Source: F-183 sp036502165
Lineage (GTDB): Bacteria > Acidobacteriota > Terriglobia > Bryobacterales > Bryobacteraceae
Assembly (NCBI GenBank): GCA_036502165.1
Contig: DASXZC010000399.1
Span: forward strand, 1 to 10,264
Direction: 5' to 3'
Length of the DNA stretch: 10,264 bases
Below the pieces are notes generated by a model. It was not told where the DNA came from and searched no databases. It was given only the letters and a program-made list of their open reading frames with translations. Numbering within the stretch: position 1 is the stretch's first letter; each line of letters opens with the position of its first letter. Shown in pieces: positions 1 through 8,325 of the stretch. Made by a program: the position numbers and the translations under genes.

Positions 1-170
1 TGGCTGTGCAGGTCGATGAAGCCCGGCGTAATCACGAGTCCCGTGCAGTCGATCACCGTATCGCAATCGCCGGCGCGGCCACCCTCGGCGATTCGCGTGC
101 TGTCAATCCATAGATCACCGACGTTTTCCTTGGAGCCGTCGACCTTGAGACCATTCTTCAAGAGGATCAT
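1..170 (-). CDS. Amidohydrolase-family protein, N-terminal end (partial)
   Basis: This is the first 56 residues of a metal-dependent hydrolase; the rest lies beyond the left edge. The start of the protein reads MILLKNGLKVDGS, followed by an acidic/glycine-rich beta-sandwich segment and then VITPGFIDLHS, with the next codon beginning CA (His or Gln). The PGFID.H.H stretch is the first metal-binding motif of amidohydrolases such as dihydroorotase, D-aminoacylase/N-acyl-D-amino acid deacylase and related enzymes. The substrate cannot be told from this fragment. The ATG at 168-170 fits the usual distance of about 50 residues before this motif, and a weak purine stretch (GGAA) precedes it. The gene lies 57 bases downstream of the membrane regulator gene on the same strand, so the two are probably co-transcribed. 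Family assignment is firm; subfamily is open. Confidence 0.85.
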   Translation of the reverse strand, partial: MILLKNGLKVDGSKENVGDLWIDSTRIAEGGRAGDCDTVIDCTGLVITPGFIDLHS

Positions 171-227
171 CGAGGTTCCAGCATAACTCGCGGGACGAGC
201 CTCGAAGTAATGCAAATGTCCTATGTT

Positions 228-1097
228 CTACTTCGCGAGCTTTTCCGCGTCTTTCAGCGCGAGACGGCTGCTCTCCGCCAGTTGCGCCGCAGCCTGTTCC
301 CGATCGGACGGCTTGTCGAGCGGCACGCCGCGCTGGTCGTAGACGCTGAGCTTCCTGCCTCCATTCGGATCGATCAGGTAGGACGTTACACGAAATCCAT
401 CGGATTCCACGCGAACCGCGACGATGATCATGAAGCCGGCGTGGAACTCGCTCGCGAGCTGCCGCGTGTCTCCGCCGTTCGACCGGAAGCGCTGGATGGA
501 CGGCCATGCGACGATCCGGAATCCACGATCGGCGGCGAGTTTGGAACCAGCTCTCTCAGCGAGATCCTCGTCGTAGTTGAGATCCGGGAAGTCGTTGCCG
601 GTCCAAATCCACCGCGCCGGAACAATGGCCACCACCGGTCCAGCAACCCTTCGCGGCCAGAAGTAGAATCCGGCCGCCGTCGCAAAGAAGAGAAGGAAAG
701 CGATCGCCATCGTCCACCGGCGACCAGTTTCGATAACCGGCATCGGTTCCGCGACGGCCGTTCCCGGCTGGCGAATCTCGGGCACGTACGCGCCCTTCGG
801 CAAATCAAAACGGATGGCATCCCCGGAGCCCGGCCCTTCATAATACGCCTCGAGCTTCTTGCGCAGCCGCCGCGCCTCCACGCGGACGATCGGATCCAAG
901 CGCGGATCGTAGCCCTCCCCGCGATCGAAGACTTCGTTGCCGATCAGATATTCCTTGACGCGATCCTGCTCGCCGCGCAATTTGGCATCGACGATGAAAC
1001 GCAGGAAGCGGCACAGGCGCTCGGAATTCTGAAACTCGGCGCTGGCCAGAACTTTCGCCAAGTGCTCCCGGATAGCGTCCTCGACGGCTGGCTGCAT
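228..1097 (-). CDS. Membrane-anchored putative regulator/sensor with TolB-N/FlgO-like C-terminal domain
   Basis: A 289-residue protein. Residues 1-110 form a module with the signature SERLCRFLRF, VKEYLIGNEVFDR, DPRLDPIVRVEARRLRKKL and FDLPKGAYVPE, widespread in Acidobacteria and some Proteobacteria at the N-terminus of adenylate-cyclase-like or TPR-containing membrane proteins. Its exact activity (DNA binding or protein contact) is not established as far as I know. One hydrophobic segment at about 128-146 follows RR and probably crosses the membrane with the N-terminus in the cytoplasm. Residues about 170-285 resemble the TolB amino-terminal/FlgO-like domain (LAADRGFRIVAW, FMIIVAVRVESDGFRVTSYLID). 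The TPR repeats that often follow are absent. The ATG at 1097 has an AGGAG only one base upstream, too close for ordinary initiation; a promoter-like pair places the transcript start near the ATG, so it may be leaderless. The next gene downstream is an amidohydrolase; a secreted unknown is divergent. Confidence 0.8.
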   Translation of the reverse strand: MQPAVEDAIREHLAKVLASAEFQNSERLCRFLRFIVDAKLRGEQDRVKEYLIGNEVFDRGEGYDPRLDPIVRVEARRLRKKLEAYYEGPGSGDAIRFDLPKGAYVPEIRQPGTAVAEPMPVIETGRRWTMAIAFLLFFATAAGFYFWPRRVAGPVVAIVPARWIWTGNDFPDLNYDEDLAERAGSKLAADRGFRIVAWPSIQRFRSNGGDTRQLASEFHAGFMIIVAVRVESDGFRVTSYLIDPNGGRKLSVYDQRGVPLDKPSDREQAAAQLAESSRLALKDAEKLAK

Positions 1098-1103
1098 GCT
1101 CCT

Positions 1104-1132
1104 ACTATGGATCGGCGCTCTCGGGAAATCAA
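1104..1132 (-). promoter_or_regulatory. Candidate promoter of the membrane regulator gene
   Basis: On the minus strand a TTGATT hexamer (1127-1132) is separated by exactly 17 bases from CATAGT (1104-1109). Each differs from the sigma-70 consensus at two positions. A transcript would begin about at the ATG (1097), which would make the mRNA leaderless and would explain the lack of a properly spaced Shine-Dalgarno sequence. This is inference from sequence only. Confidence 0.35.
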
Positions 1133-1152
1133 CAGGTTGACGCGCGTTGCTT

Positions 1153-1168
1153 ACGGTAAGCTTACCGT
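1153..1168. promoter_or_regulatory. Perfect 16-bp palindrome, candidate operator
   Basis: ACGGTAAGCTTACCGT is a perfect palindrome without spacer. It sits in the intergenic region between two divergent genes, 20 bp upstream of the -35-like hexamer of the minus-strand regulator gene and about 100 bp upstream of the plus-strand secreted-protein gene. A dimeric transcription factor site is the natural reading. The binding protein is unknown; it need not be the neighbouring membrane protein. Confidence 0.5.
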
Positions 1169-1219
1169 CACGAGCTCTCGGATACTTACGTATTCAGCAC
1201 ATCGGCGCCCATACTCGAG

Positions 1220-1241
1220 TTGCCGGAAACCCTCCCGGCAA
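1220..1241 (+). other. Leader hairpin before the secreted-protein gene
   Basis: The inverted repeat TTGCCGG / CCGGCAA has 7-bp perfect arms and an 8-base loop (1227-1234). It lies 25 bases before the ATG at 1267 and 12 bases before the GGAG ribosome binding site (1254-1257). No T-run follows, so it is not a typical intrinsic terminator; it may be a 5' UTR stem that affects mRNA stability. Confidence 0.35.
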
Positions 1242-1266
1242 AATCTGTTCCACGGAGTTTCACCCC

Positions 1267-1857
1267 ATGAAATACACAATCCTTTTCGTTCTCAGCAGCG
1301 CCGCCGCTCTCTACGCCGGCCCTCCGCTGATCTGTCATCCGGGCGATATCGGCAACGCCAAATCGCTGCCTTGGAAGGTGCAAAGCAATTGGAACGGCGC
1401 CGATCCCCACTATGACGTCAGACGGCTCGTCGGCGATACGCTCGAGATCCTCACGCCCTCCGCGCCCCTTGCGGTGCGTATGGAAACCCTGCGCCGCGCC
1501 GCGATCTACACGGCCAAGAACGATACTCTCGCCGAGACACTCGCATCAAGGCTGGTCGCCCGCATCGCCGACAGCGAAGCGGCCGGAAAGCCCGATCCCA
1601 ACGCCTGGTTCGATGCCGGATATTTCGTCGAAGGCATCCGCCAGCTCGGGTTCATCTATCGCTACAGCATGTTGTCGCCGTCAGAAAAGGCGGAGTGGAA
1701 AGTGCGCGGCGACAGCCCAGGGCTCGACGGCAAGCCTTGGATCGACCACGCCATTCGCCTCGGCGGCAAAGGCATGGAAGTCGCACTGGCGAAGATCGAC
1801 GAGTTCCGCCAGGCGGACTTGAAACGTTCAAATGCGCTCGTCTCGTCCGCGAAATAA
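1267..1857 (+). CDS. Small secreted protein of unknown function
   Basis: A 196-residue protein that I cannot assign to a named family. The first 17 residues (Lys, then a hydrophobic run ending in ALYA) form a classical Sec signal peptide, with cleavage probably after Ala17. The mature N-terminus contains a distinctive CHPGDIGNAKSLPW stretch (residues 23-36) with the single early cysteine, which is not in a lipobox. The middle, about 60-130, is rich in Ala, Leu and charged residues and looks helical, possibly TPR/HEAT-like pairs; the tail is also helical and charged. I chose the ATG at 1267 because it is preceded by GGAG at 9 bases spacing and gives the signal peptide. An in-frame ATG at 1147 would put 40 unlikely residues in front. 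The gene is divergent from the membrane regulator and stands alone. Confidence 0.75.
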   Translation: MKYTILFVLSSAAALYAGPPLICHPGDIGNAKSLPWKVQSNWNGADPHYDVRRLVGDTLEILTPSAPLAVRMETLRRAAIYTAKNDTLAETLASRLVARIADSEAAGKPDPNAWFDAGYFVEGIRQLGFIYRYSMLSPSEKAEWKVRGDSPGLDGKPWIDHAIRLGGKGMEVALAKIDEFRQADLKRSNALVSSAK

Positions 1858-1869
1858 TCTCAGAAAGGG

Positions 1870-1891
1870 GGGAAGGCGCCACGGCCTTCCC
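1870..1891. terminator. Bidirectional terminator-like hairpin between convergent genes
   Basis: GGGAAGGC (1870-1877) and GCCTTCCC (1884-1891) form a perfect 8-bp GC-rich stem with a 6-base loop. It lies in the 42 bases between the stop of the plus-strand secreted-protein gene (1857) and the stop of the minus-strand HAD gene (1900). On the plus strand ACTTCTCGTTATTT follows, on the minus strand CCCTTTCT; both T-tracts are weak, so efficiency is uncertain. Confidence 0.6.
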
Positions 1892-1899
1892 ACTTCTCG

Positions 1900-2535
1900 T
1901 TATTTGATGCCGGACAACTCGCGCAGATCGTCGATCCAATAGTCGGGATCCCACTTCGCCAGATCCTCAACCCGCCCATATCCATAGCGGACCGCGCAGA
2001 TCTTGAGCCCCGCCGCGCGTCCCGCCGCCATGTCGCTTTCCGCGTCTCCGACGAGCAGCGCATCGCCCGGCTTGACACCGAAGACCTGGAGCGATTTCAG
2101 GATCACATCCGGCTTTGGTTTGGCGGGAAATCCGTCCGTCCCCTGCACATGATCGAAATGCTCGAGGACTCCGAACGTCTCGAGGACGATACGCGTCGTA
2201 GGCGTCCCTTTCGTCGTCGCGGTGCTCTTCCGCGCGCCCGTCAACCCCGCGAGCCCCTCGAGGACGCCCTCGTATCGCCGCGTCAGTTTGTGAGCACGTT
2301 TGGCGTAAATCTCCCGGTAATCCGTCAGCATCGGCGTCCATTCGGATTCCGGAAATCCCAAGTCGCTCCACGTCTCATCGAGGTGCTTGCCGATGTAAGT
2401 CCGCAGCACGGAGTCCGGAACGTCAAAGCGGCCGCGAGAGTGTAGAACACTCTGCACGGCCGCACAAATATCAGGAGCCGAGTCGACCAGCGTACCGTCG
2501 ACGTCGAACAGATAAACCGGAAATCTCGGAATCAC
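1900..2535 (-). CDS. HAD-superfamily phosphatase, phosphoglycolate phosphatase (Gph)-like
   Basis: A 211-residue haloacid dehalogenase hydrolase of the subclass with an alpha-helical cap. Motif I is FDVDGTLVDS with nucleophile Asp11 and general acid Asp13. Motif II lies in KSTATTKGT (about 103-111). Motif III is KPKPD (Lys139). Motif IV is LLVGDAESDMAAGRAAG with the magnesium ligands Asp164 and Asp168. The likely reaction is hydrolysis of a small phosphomonoester such as 2-phosphoglycolate, but pyrophosphatase (PpaX) or other substrates are possible in this family. The start is a GTG at 2533-2535, one base after the ftsH TAG; no other start exists before motif I. There is no good Shine-Dalgarno sequence, so translation is probably coupled to ftsH. 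It is the last gene of the tilS-ftsH-HAD group. Confidence 0.88.
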   Translation of the reverse strand: MIPRFPVYLFDVDGTLVDSAPDICAAVQSVLHSRGRFDVPDSVLRTYIGKHLDETWSDLGFPESEWTPMLTDYREIYAKRAHKLTRRYEGVLEGLAGLTGARKSTATTKGTPTTRIVLETFGVLEHFDHVQGTDGFPAKPKPDVILKSLQVFGVKPGDALLVGDAESDMAAGRAAGLKICAVRYGYGRVEDLAKWDPDYWIDDLRELSGIK

Positions 2536-2536
2536 A

Positions 2537-4468
<1,932 letters not shown>

Positions 4469-4496
4469 TCCTACTCCAGTACCCTTCCACCCGCCA

Positions 4497-4517
4497 CTCG
4501 TTACACCCGTAATCGAG
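4497..4517 (-). other. Imperfect hairpin in the ftsH leader
   Basis: CTCGTTAC (4497-4504) and GTAATCGAG (4509-4517) can pair over 8 bp with a single bulged base and an ACCC loop. It lies about 30 bases before the ftsH ATG, in the 117-base tilS-ftsH interval. No clear -35/-10 pair for ftsH was found there and no T-run follows. A role in mRNA processing or expression of ftsH is possible but not shown. Confidence 0.25.
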
Positions 4518-4585
4518 TAATCACAGCCCTACTACCTACTTGTGACGCGATTGGACCCGGCTGAGATTCAATTTGCGCCTAACAC

Positions 4586-6004
4586 TCACCGGTCCGCAAC
4601 CCGCAAGACACGGCGTGAATCGCCTTGCACGGCCACTTCGGCCGCAGGCCCAAACTCTCTCGCCCAGACGATTTTTGATCCTATTGTTAAGATCGGCCAA
4701 GTTCCGCGATCCCATAAGGGAATTCGAGCCTCCTGGAACATCGTCTTCAACTTACGCGAACCCGCCCCAATACCTGCCGCCGAGGGTGCGTATTCGTCGC
4801 CCGGCTTCCAGGTCCTTAGCCGTAGTTCATCTCCCCAGCCAAGCACCCGATCCCAGTCCAGCTCGTACACCTTTACTCTAGCACTTTCCCGCCTGGACTC
4901 CGGCGCCTCCGCATCCCGTTTTGTTTCAATAATTTCTCGAACTTCGAGATCAATCGACACGCCGCTCGGAATCAGTTCCGCCCTGCCCGGCACGACGCAC
5001 GCAGTATCCTGATTGCGCGCCGCCAACTGATCGCCCACGGCAGGAGGCGCGAATCGGATCCAGTCAAACGATCGGTACACATCGACTCGTGGAACTTGCA
5101 AACGCCCGCTTCCCTCGCTCTGCCGCCCGAGCTCGAGGATCGCCTCCACATGCCCGAAATCAATCGCATGAAGATCGCCCCTCACCTGCTCGATCGCCCG
5201 CCGCACCAGGCGCCTTGCTACCGCGACAGGCTGCGCTACGAGTTTGGACGCAGATGCGAGGACGATGTTCCCTCGAATTTCGAGATAGTCCGGGGAATTG
5301 TCGCGGATCCACCCCGCCCAGTACCGCTCTTCATCGAAGGCGAGCGCCGCCAATTGCCCCAGCCCGCGCTCGATTTCCGGATTCCATTCCCGCGCCAACT
5401 CCGGCATCAAGACGTGCCGGATCCGGTTGCGGTCATAAACCAGATCGCGATTCGAGGCGTCCTCCCGCCACCGCTCTCCCGCTTCGCGCAAGTGCCGCTC
5501 CACATCCTCGCGCGAAACATCGAGCAGCGGACGGATCACCGGCCCCGGCGCCACCGGATGAATCGCCGCCAGCCCCGCCAGGTGCGCGCCGCGTAGCATC
5601 CGGTAAAGCACAGTCTCAGCCTGATCGGAAAGCGTATGCCCAGTAGCCACGCAGTCGACCGACCCCGATTGGATGGACTCACGATAGAACGCATACCGCA
5701 TCCGCCGCGCCTCTTCTTCGAGGTTGCCGCCCGCGGATTTTGGATCCGCCCGGCGAACCTCGATCGGCAAATCGAATCGCAGAGCGAGCGTCCGCACGAA
5801 GGCCTCATCGGCTTCCGACTCTTCACCGCGCAGCAGATGATTGAGGTGGAGAATCGAGAGCTGCGCCGCCAGTCCGAGGTCGCGCATTATGAACAGCAGG
5901 CAGACCGAATCCGCGCCCCCGGAAACAGCCACGCCCAGACGCCGCGTACGCTCGTCGAGCATCCCGTGGCGCAAGATCGTCCGCTTCACTCGTGAACTGA
6001 GCAT
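4586..6004 (-). CDS. tilS: tRNA(Ile)-lysidine synthetase TilS
   Basis: A 472-residue cytoplasmic enzyme that attaches lysine to C34 of the CAU-anticodon tRNA-Ile with ATP, changing its reading from AUG to AUA; normally essential. The N-terminal PP-loop ATPase domain shows VAVSGGADS (SGGADS at 28-33), then LHLNHLLRGEESEAD, NLEEEARRMRYAF and CVATGHTLSDQAETVLYRMLRG, all hallmarks of TilS. The C-terminal tRNA-binding domain (LRLRTWKPGDEY, then KLKTMFQEARIPLWDR) is present, so this is the long form. I placed the start at the ATG 6002-6004 because AGGAGGT (6008-6014) stands just upstream. A GTG seven codons earlier (6025) is in frame, but would translate the Shine-Dalgarno itself. It probably heads the tilS-ftsH-HAD group; a VOC gene is divergent. 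Confidence 0.95.
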   Translation of the reverse strand: MLSSRVKRTILRHGMLDERTRRLGVAVSGGADSVCLLFIMRDLGLAAQLSILHLNHLLRGEESEADEAFVRTLALRFDLPIEVRRADPKSAGGNLEEEARRMRYAFYRESIQSGSVDCVATGHTLSDQAETVLYRMLRGAHLAGLAAIHPVAPGPVIRPLLDVSREDVERHLREAGERWREDASNRDLVYDRNRIRHVLMPELAREWNPEIERGLGQLAALAFDEERYWAGWIRDNSPDYLEIRGNIVLASASKLVAQPVAVARRLVRRAIEQVRGDLHAIDFGHVEAILELGRQSEGSGRLQVPRVDVYRSFDWIRFAPPAVGDQLAARNQDTACVVPGRAELIPSGVSIDLEVREIIETKRDAEAPESRRESARVKVYELDWDRVLGWGDELRLRTWKPGDEYAPSAAGIGAGSRKLKTMFQEARIPLWDRGTWPILTIGSKIVWAREFGPAAEVAVQGDSRRVLRVADR

Positions 6005-6042
6005 GCACCTCCTAATATGGCGCACCAGACCTCGAGTGCGCG

Positions 6043-6064
6043 ATCATAGTTTCGATATTCGAAA
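6043..6064. promoter_or_regulatory. Inverted repeat and -10-like element between tilS and the VOC gene
   Basis: TTTCGA (6050-6055) and TCGAAA (6059-6064) are perfect arms around a TAT spacer. The right arm touches the AAAGGAAAA ribosome binding region of the plus-strand VOC gene. On the minus strand, TATGAT (6043-6048) is one mismatch from the -10 consensus and could serve tilS; a TTTTCC lies 17 bases upstream. The dyad would then lie between -35 and -10, a usual operator position. Inference only. Confidence 0.35.
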
Positions 6065-6075
6065 GGAAAACAATC

Positions 6076-6492
6076 ATGAAGTGGACGACACCGTATTTGA
6101 CCTTCGACGGCACCTGCCGCGAAGCGATGGCATTTTACGCCGCCTGCCTCGGCGGCGAACTGCACAGCACGAATTTTGCTGACGCGCCCGGCAATCCGCC
6201 CACGCCCCGCACAGCCGAGCGGATCATGCACGCCAGACTGAGCAAGGACGGAGTCCCCTTCCTGATGGCATCCGACACGATGGCCGGTCAACATGTGCAA
6301 GTCGGCTACAATTTTTCAATCGCGATCGAGTGCGAAAGCGTCACCGAGATCGATGCGATGTACGCCGCGCTGAGTGCCGGAGGCCAGCAAACCATGCCTG
6401 TCGCCGACGCGTTCTGGGGAGCCCGCTTCGGAATGCTGCTCGACAAATTCGGCGTCCAGTGGATGCTTAATTTCGACAAGCCGAAGGCGTAG
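6076..6492 (+). CDS. VOC-fold protein, PhnB-like (glyoxalase/bleomycin resistance superfamily)
   Basis: A 138-residue cytoplasmic protein. The opening PYLTFDGTCREAMAFYAACLGGEL is typical of the PhnB/'3-demethylubiquinone-9 3-methyltransferase'-like branch of the vicinal oxygen chelate superfamily, and the second half contains the matching WGARFGMLLDKFGVQWMLNF ending. This branch is often annotated as glyoxalase or PhnB; most members have no proven substrate, and the metal ligands of true glyoxalases are not clearly conserved here, so I do not assign a reaction. The ATG at 6076 is preceded by AAGGAA at 8 bases. The gene is divergent from tilS and stands alone; its TAG (6490-6492) directly abuts the TAA of the convergent moaB-like gene, with no room for a terminator between them. 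Confidence 0.85.
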   Translation: MKWTTPYLTFDGTCREAMAFYAACLGGELHSTNFADAPGNPPTPRTAERIMHARLSKDGVPFLMASDTMAGQHVQVGYNFSIAIECESVTEIDAMYAALSAGGQQTMPVADAFWGARFGMLLDKFGVQWMLNFDKPKA

Positions 6493-7020
6493 TTACCGGC
6501 TTACTTCCCACGCCAGATGCGCGATCTCCGGTAGCACGAGCCGTTCCCATGCCAGCTTCACGGCATTCGGCGAGCCCGGCGTCGAAATGATCACTCGCCC
6601 TTTATACACTCCGGCGATCGCGCGCGACAGCATGGCCGCTGATCCGATTTCCTGATAACTGAGCATCCGAAAAATTTCCCCAAAGCCAGGGAGCGTCTTG
6701 TCGAGCTTCGCCGCCAGCGCATCGTGCGTCGTATCGCGCCGCGATATCCCAGTGCCGCCGTTCCAGAAGAGGATCTGCGAATCGCCACTCGTGAGATCCT
6801 CGAGCACCTTCTCGACCTCAGCAGGCTCGTCGCGGATCAACCGGTAGTCCGCAACGACGTGCCCGGCGTCAGCGATCGCTGCCTTCAGATAGGTGGCGTT
6901 AGTATCCGTCTCAGGCGTCCGCGAATCGCTGACGGTGATGATCGCGATGCGCACGGGTCCACGCGCCGCCGCAGCCTTCTTGTGTTGGTTCGCAGTTCCC
7001 GACGATTCAAACGGAGTCAC
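6493..7020 (-). CDS. Molybdopterin adenylyltransferase-type protein (MoaB/Mog family)
   Basis: A 175-residue MoCF_BD-domain protein of molybdenum cofactor synthesis. Mog-type members adenylate molybdopterin before metal insertion; E. coli MoaB itself is inactive, so the name stays at family level. Visible motifs are IAIITVSDSRT (25-35), WNGGTGISRRDTTHDAL (86-102), which holds the conserved GGTG loop and Asp96, and STPGSPNAVKLAWERLVLPE (146-165). The reading frame is open further upstream, but overlaps the preceding gene. I chose the GTG at 7018-7020, 20 bases after that gene's stop; a TTG two codons earlier is also possible. Either way a 20-residue Ala/Lys-rich N-terminal extension precedes the domain. 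No strong Shine-Dalgarno is seen. No other molybdenum cofactor gene lies in the window. Confidence 0.88.
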   Translation of the reverse strand: MTPFESSGTANQHKKAAAARGPVRIAIITVSDSRTPETDTNATYLKAAIADAGHVVADYRLIRDEPAEVEKVLEDLTSGDSQILFWNGGTGISRRDTTHDALAAKLDKTLPGFGEIFRMLSYQEIGSAAMLSRAIAGVYKGRVIISTPGSPNAVKLAWERLVLPEIAHLAWEVSR

Positions 7021-7040
7021 TGCCAACAGGATCGCGCAAG

Positions 7041-7979
7041 TCAGTGCACGATGGCAGGTGCGACCGTTGGCGACGCAGCCGGCCGCGTGTCGGTTTCCCG
7101 CACCAGCTTCCGATAATATCCACGCGAGGTTGGCGTCAATGCGAAGCCTTCGCGCAACAGCCAGTGGTACAGCACTTCCGGGCACAGCGGATTCTCGATC
7201 CAAATGCTGCGCTTGCCGATGCGCAACTCCGCACTCCCGTATCCCATCCGGAGCCCGTTGTGCAAGCTCCACGGGGATTGATTCGCTTCGTAGAGCGTCA
7301 ACGAATCGATCTCATCGACATCCAAATCGACCGAGCCCACCGCGCGATCGACGTGCAATCCGCGCTGTGCCTGCCGGTATCCAACCACCGGGAACGACAC
7401 AAACCGCGCGATCGCAAATGCGACGATTGCGGACACTGCCGCGAGCACCAGTCCGCCGACGCCGTGCGTGACGAGGCCAATCCAGATGCCCACCGCTGGG
7501 CCGCCCAACAGGATCCAGAAATTCAGATGCGCCATCACGCGAAGTCCGCCGGTCAGTTTCGCCGTCCATCCAGTAGGAAGATCGGGGGCGGCTGCTTGCG
7601 GAAGATGCTGCAGAATGTACTCGTGCAGCTCGAGGTACCGCCGCAGCCAGCGGCTCACTTCGATCCGCTGGCCGTTTTCAGTTGACAGCGTCAATCCGCG
7701 CCGCGAATAACCGATCGACGTGATGTCGGACCAATCAAGTTCCTCGATCTTGCGCCATGTGCGGACTCGTATGACGTCGTCTGAAACCTCGACCCAATGC
7801 AGCAAACCATATAGGCCAATAAAGCTCATATACAAGGCCGCGGGAATACACGGCACTAGTAAAATCAGGTTCCTTCCAGCGCCCACCATGACCTGGATTA
7901 AACCAATCAGAGAGGCGACGGAAAATACGCCGGCGTAGAACAGGATGAAGTGAGTGAACGGTTGTCGGTAACGTTTCAT
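7041..7979 (-). CDS. Integral membrane protein with two PH-like segments
   Basis: A 312-residue protein that I cannot tie to a named function. Four transmembrane segments are predicted as two hairpins: about 9-32 with 38-60, and about 150-171 with 174-195. Each hairpin is followed by a beta-rich soluble stretch resembling bacterial PH domains. The first (about 62-125) has DVIRVRTWRKIEELDWSDITSIGYS, with the Leu/Trp-x-Asp-Ile-x-Ser-Ile signature. The second (about 200-285) has GLHVDRAVGSVDLDVDEIDSLTLYE and an IGKRSIWIENP strand. The protein thus looks internally duplicated at the architectural level. Bacterial PH-domain membrane proteins are of largely unknown role. The ATG at 7977-7979 has only a weak ribosome binding site. 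The moaB-like gene follows after 20 bases, so both may be in one transcript, without an obvious functional link. Confidence 0.75.
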   Translation of the reverse strand: MKRYRQPFTHFILFYAGVFSVASLIGLIQVMVGAGRNLILLVPCIPAALYMSFIGLYGLLHWVEVSDDVIRVRTWRKIEELDWSDITSIGYSRRGLTLSTENGQRIEVSRWLRRYLELHEYILQHLPQAAAPDLPTGWTAKLTGGLRVMAHLNFWILLGGPAVGIWIGLVTHGVGGLVLAAVSAIVAFAIARFVSFPVVGYRQAQRGLHVDRAVGSVDLDVDEIDSLTLYEANQSPWSLHNGLRMGYGSAELRIGKRSIWIENPLCPEVLYHWLLREGFALTPTSRGYYRKLVRETDTRPAASPTVAPAIVH

Positions 7980-8052
7980 GGGAACGGACTCAGCGCTTGA
8001 TCTTATAGACTTTGATCGGCAGCGTTGTTGTCCGCAAGTAGAGAGGGATTCA

Positions 8053-8077
8053 CCCTAAGCTGTGCCCACAGCAAGGG
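8053..8077 (-). other. Hairpin downstream of the small membrane protein gene
   Basis: GCTGTG (8059-8064) and CACAGC (8067-8072) are inverted around CC, and CCCT (8053-8056) / AGGG (8074-8077) extend the stem past a small asymmetric internal loop. It stands about 40 bases after the stop of the 67-residue gene, in the 138-base gap before the PH-like membrane protein gene. It could end transcription, but no T-run follows on the minus strand. Nothing else was recognised in this gap. Confidence 0.35.
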
Positions 8078-8117
8078 CCACCGGGTAGTACCAGAGTGCC
8101 TAATCGCCGCGCGAAAT

Positions 8118-8321
8118 TCACTTCTGCGAGTTGTAATACACGTACAAAAATACCGCGAGCGCGGTCCAACTGAACGTGTGCACCAACCCATAGAACAGGA
8201 TCATCGGCGGCAGGACTCCTTGCGCCATGCCAGCCAGGCTCGAAAAGAGGCTATACAGCGTAAATAACGCCGAAAGGCTTGCGCCAATAAGCGCGAGAAG
8301 AGATGCGTTCTTGAGGGTCAC
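8118..8321 (-). CDS. Small two-TM membrane protein, unknown function
   Basis: A 67-residue protein made almost entirely of two hydrophobic segments, about 7-29 (LLALIGASLSALFTLYSLF) and 38-62 (PPMILFYGLVHTFSWTALAV), joined by a short Gly/Pro loop and ending in NSQK. No family was recognised beyond a general likeness to small hypothetical membrane proteins common in Acidobacteria. The start is a GTG at 8319-8321, only 4 bases after the TAA of the serine hydrolase gene. There is no clear Shine-Dalgarno, so translation is probably coupled to that gene. The tight junction and coherent transmembrane pattern argue for a real gene despite its size. Overlapping frames on the same DNA (for example minus 8003-8191) look like shadows. 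Confidence 0.65.
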   Translation of the reverse strand: MTLKNASLLALIGASLSALFTLYSLFSSLAGMAQGVLPPMILFYGLVHTFSWTALAVFLYVYYNSQK

Positions 8322-8325
8322 CGGA

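Noticed and set aside
210..1415. A 401-codon open frame on the plus strand opposite the membrane regulator
   Set aside because: It is Arg-rich without hydrophobic core or motifs, crosses the divergent promoter region and overlaps two supported genes; a shadow frame.
6005..6025. GTG start of tilS at 6025
   Set aside because: It would place the AGGAGGT Shine-Dalgarno inside the coding sequence; the ATG at 6004 directly after it is preferred.
7021..7272. An N-terminal extension of the moaB-like frame up to 7272
   Set aside because: The extra residues are out-of-frame translation of the 3' end of the PH-like protein gene and have no likeness to MoaB/Mog proteins.
8003..8191. A 62-codon frame on the minus strand overlapping the small membrane protein gene
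   Set aside because: No membrane pattern or motif, and it overlaps a better supported coupled gene in another frame.
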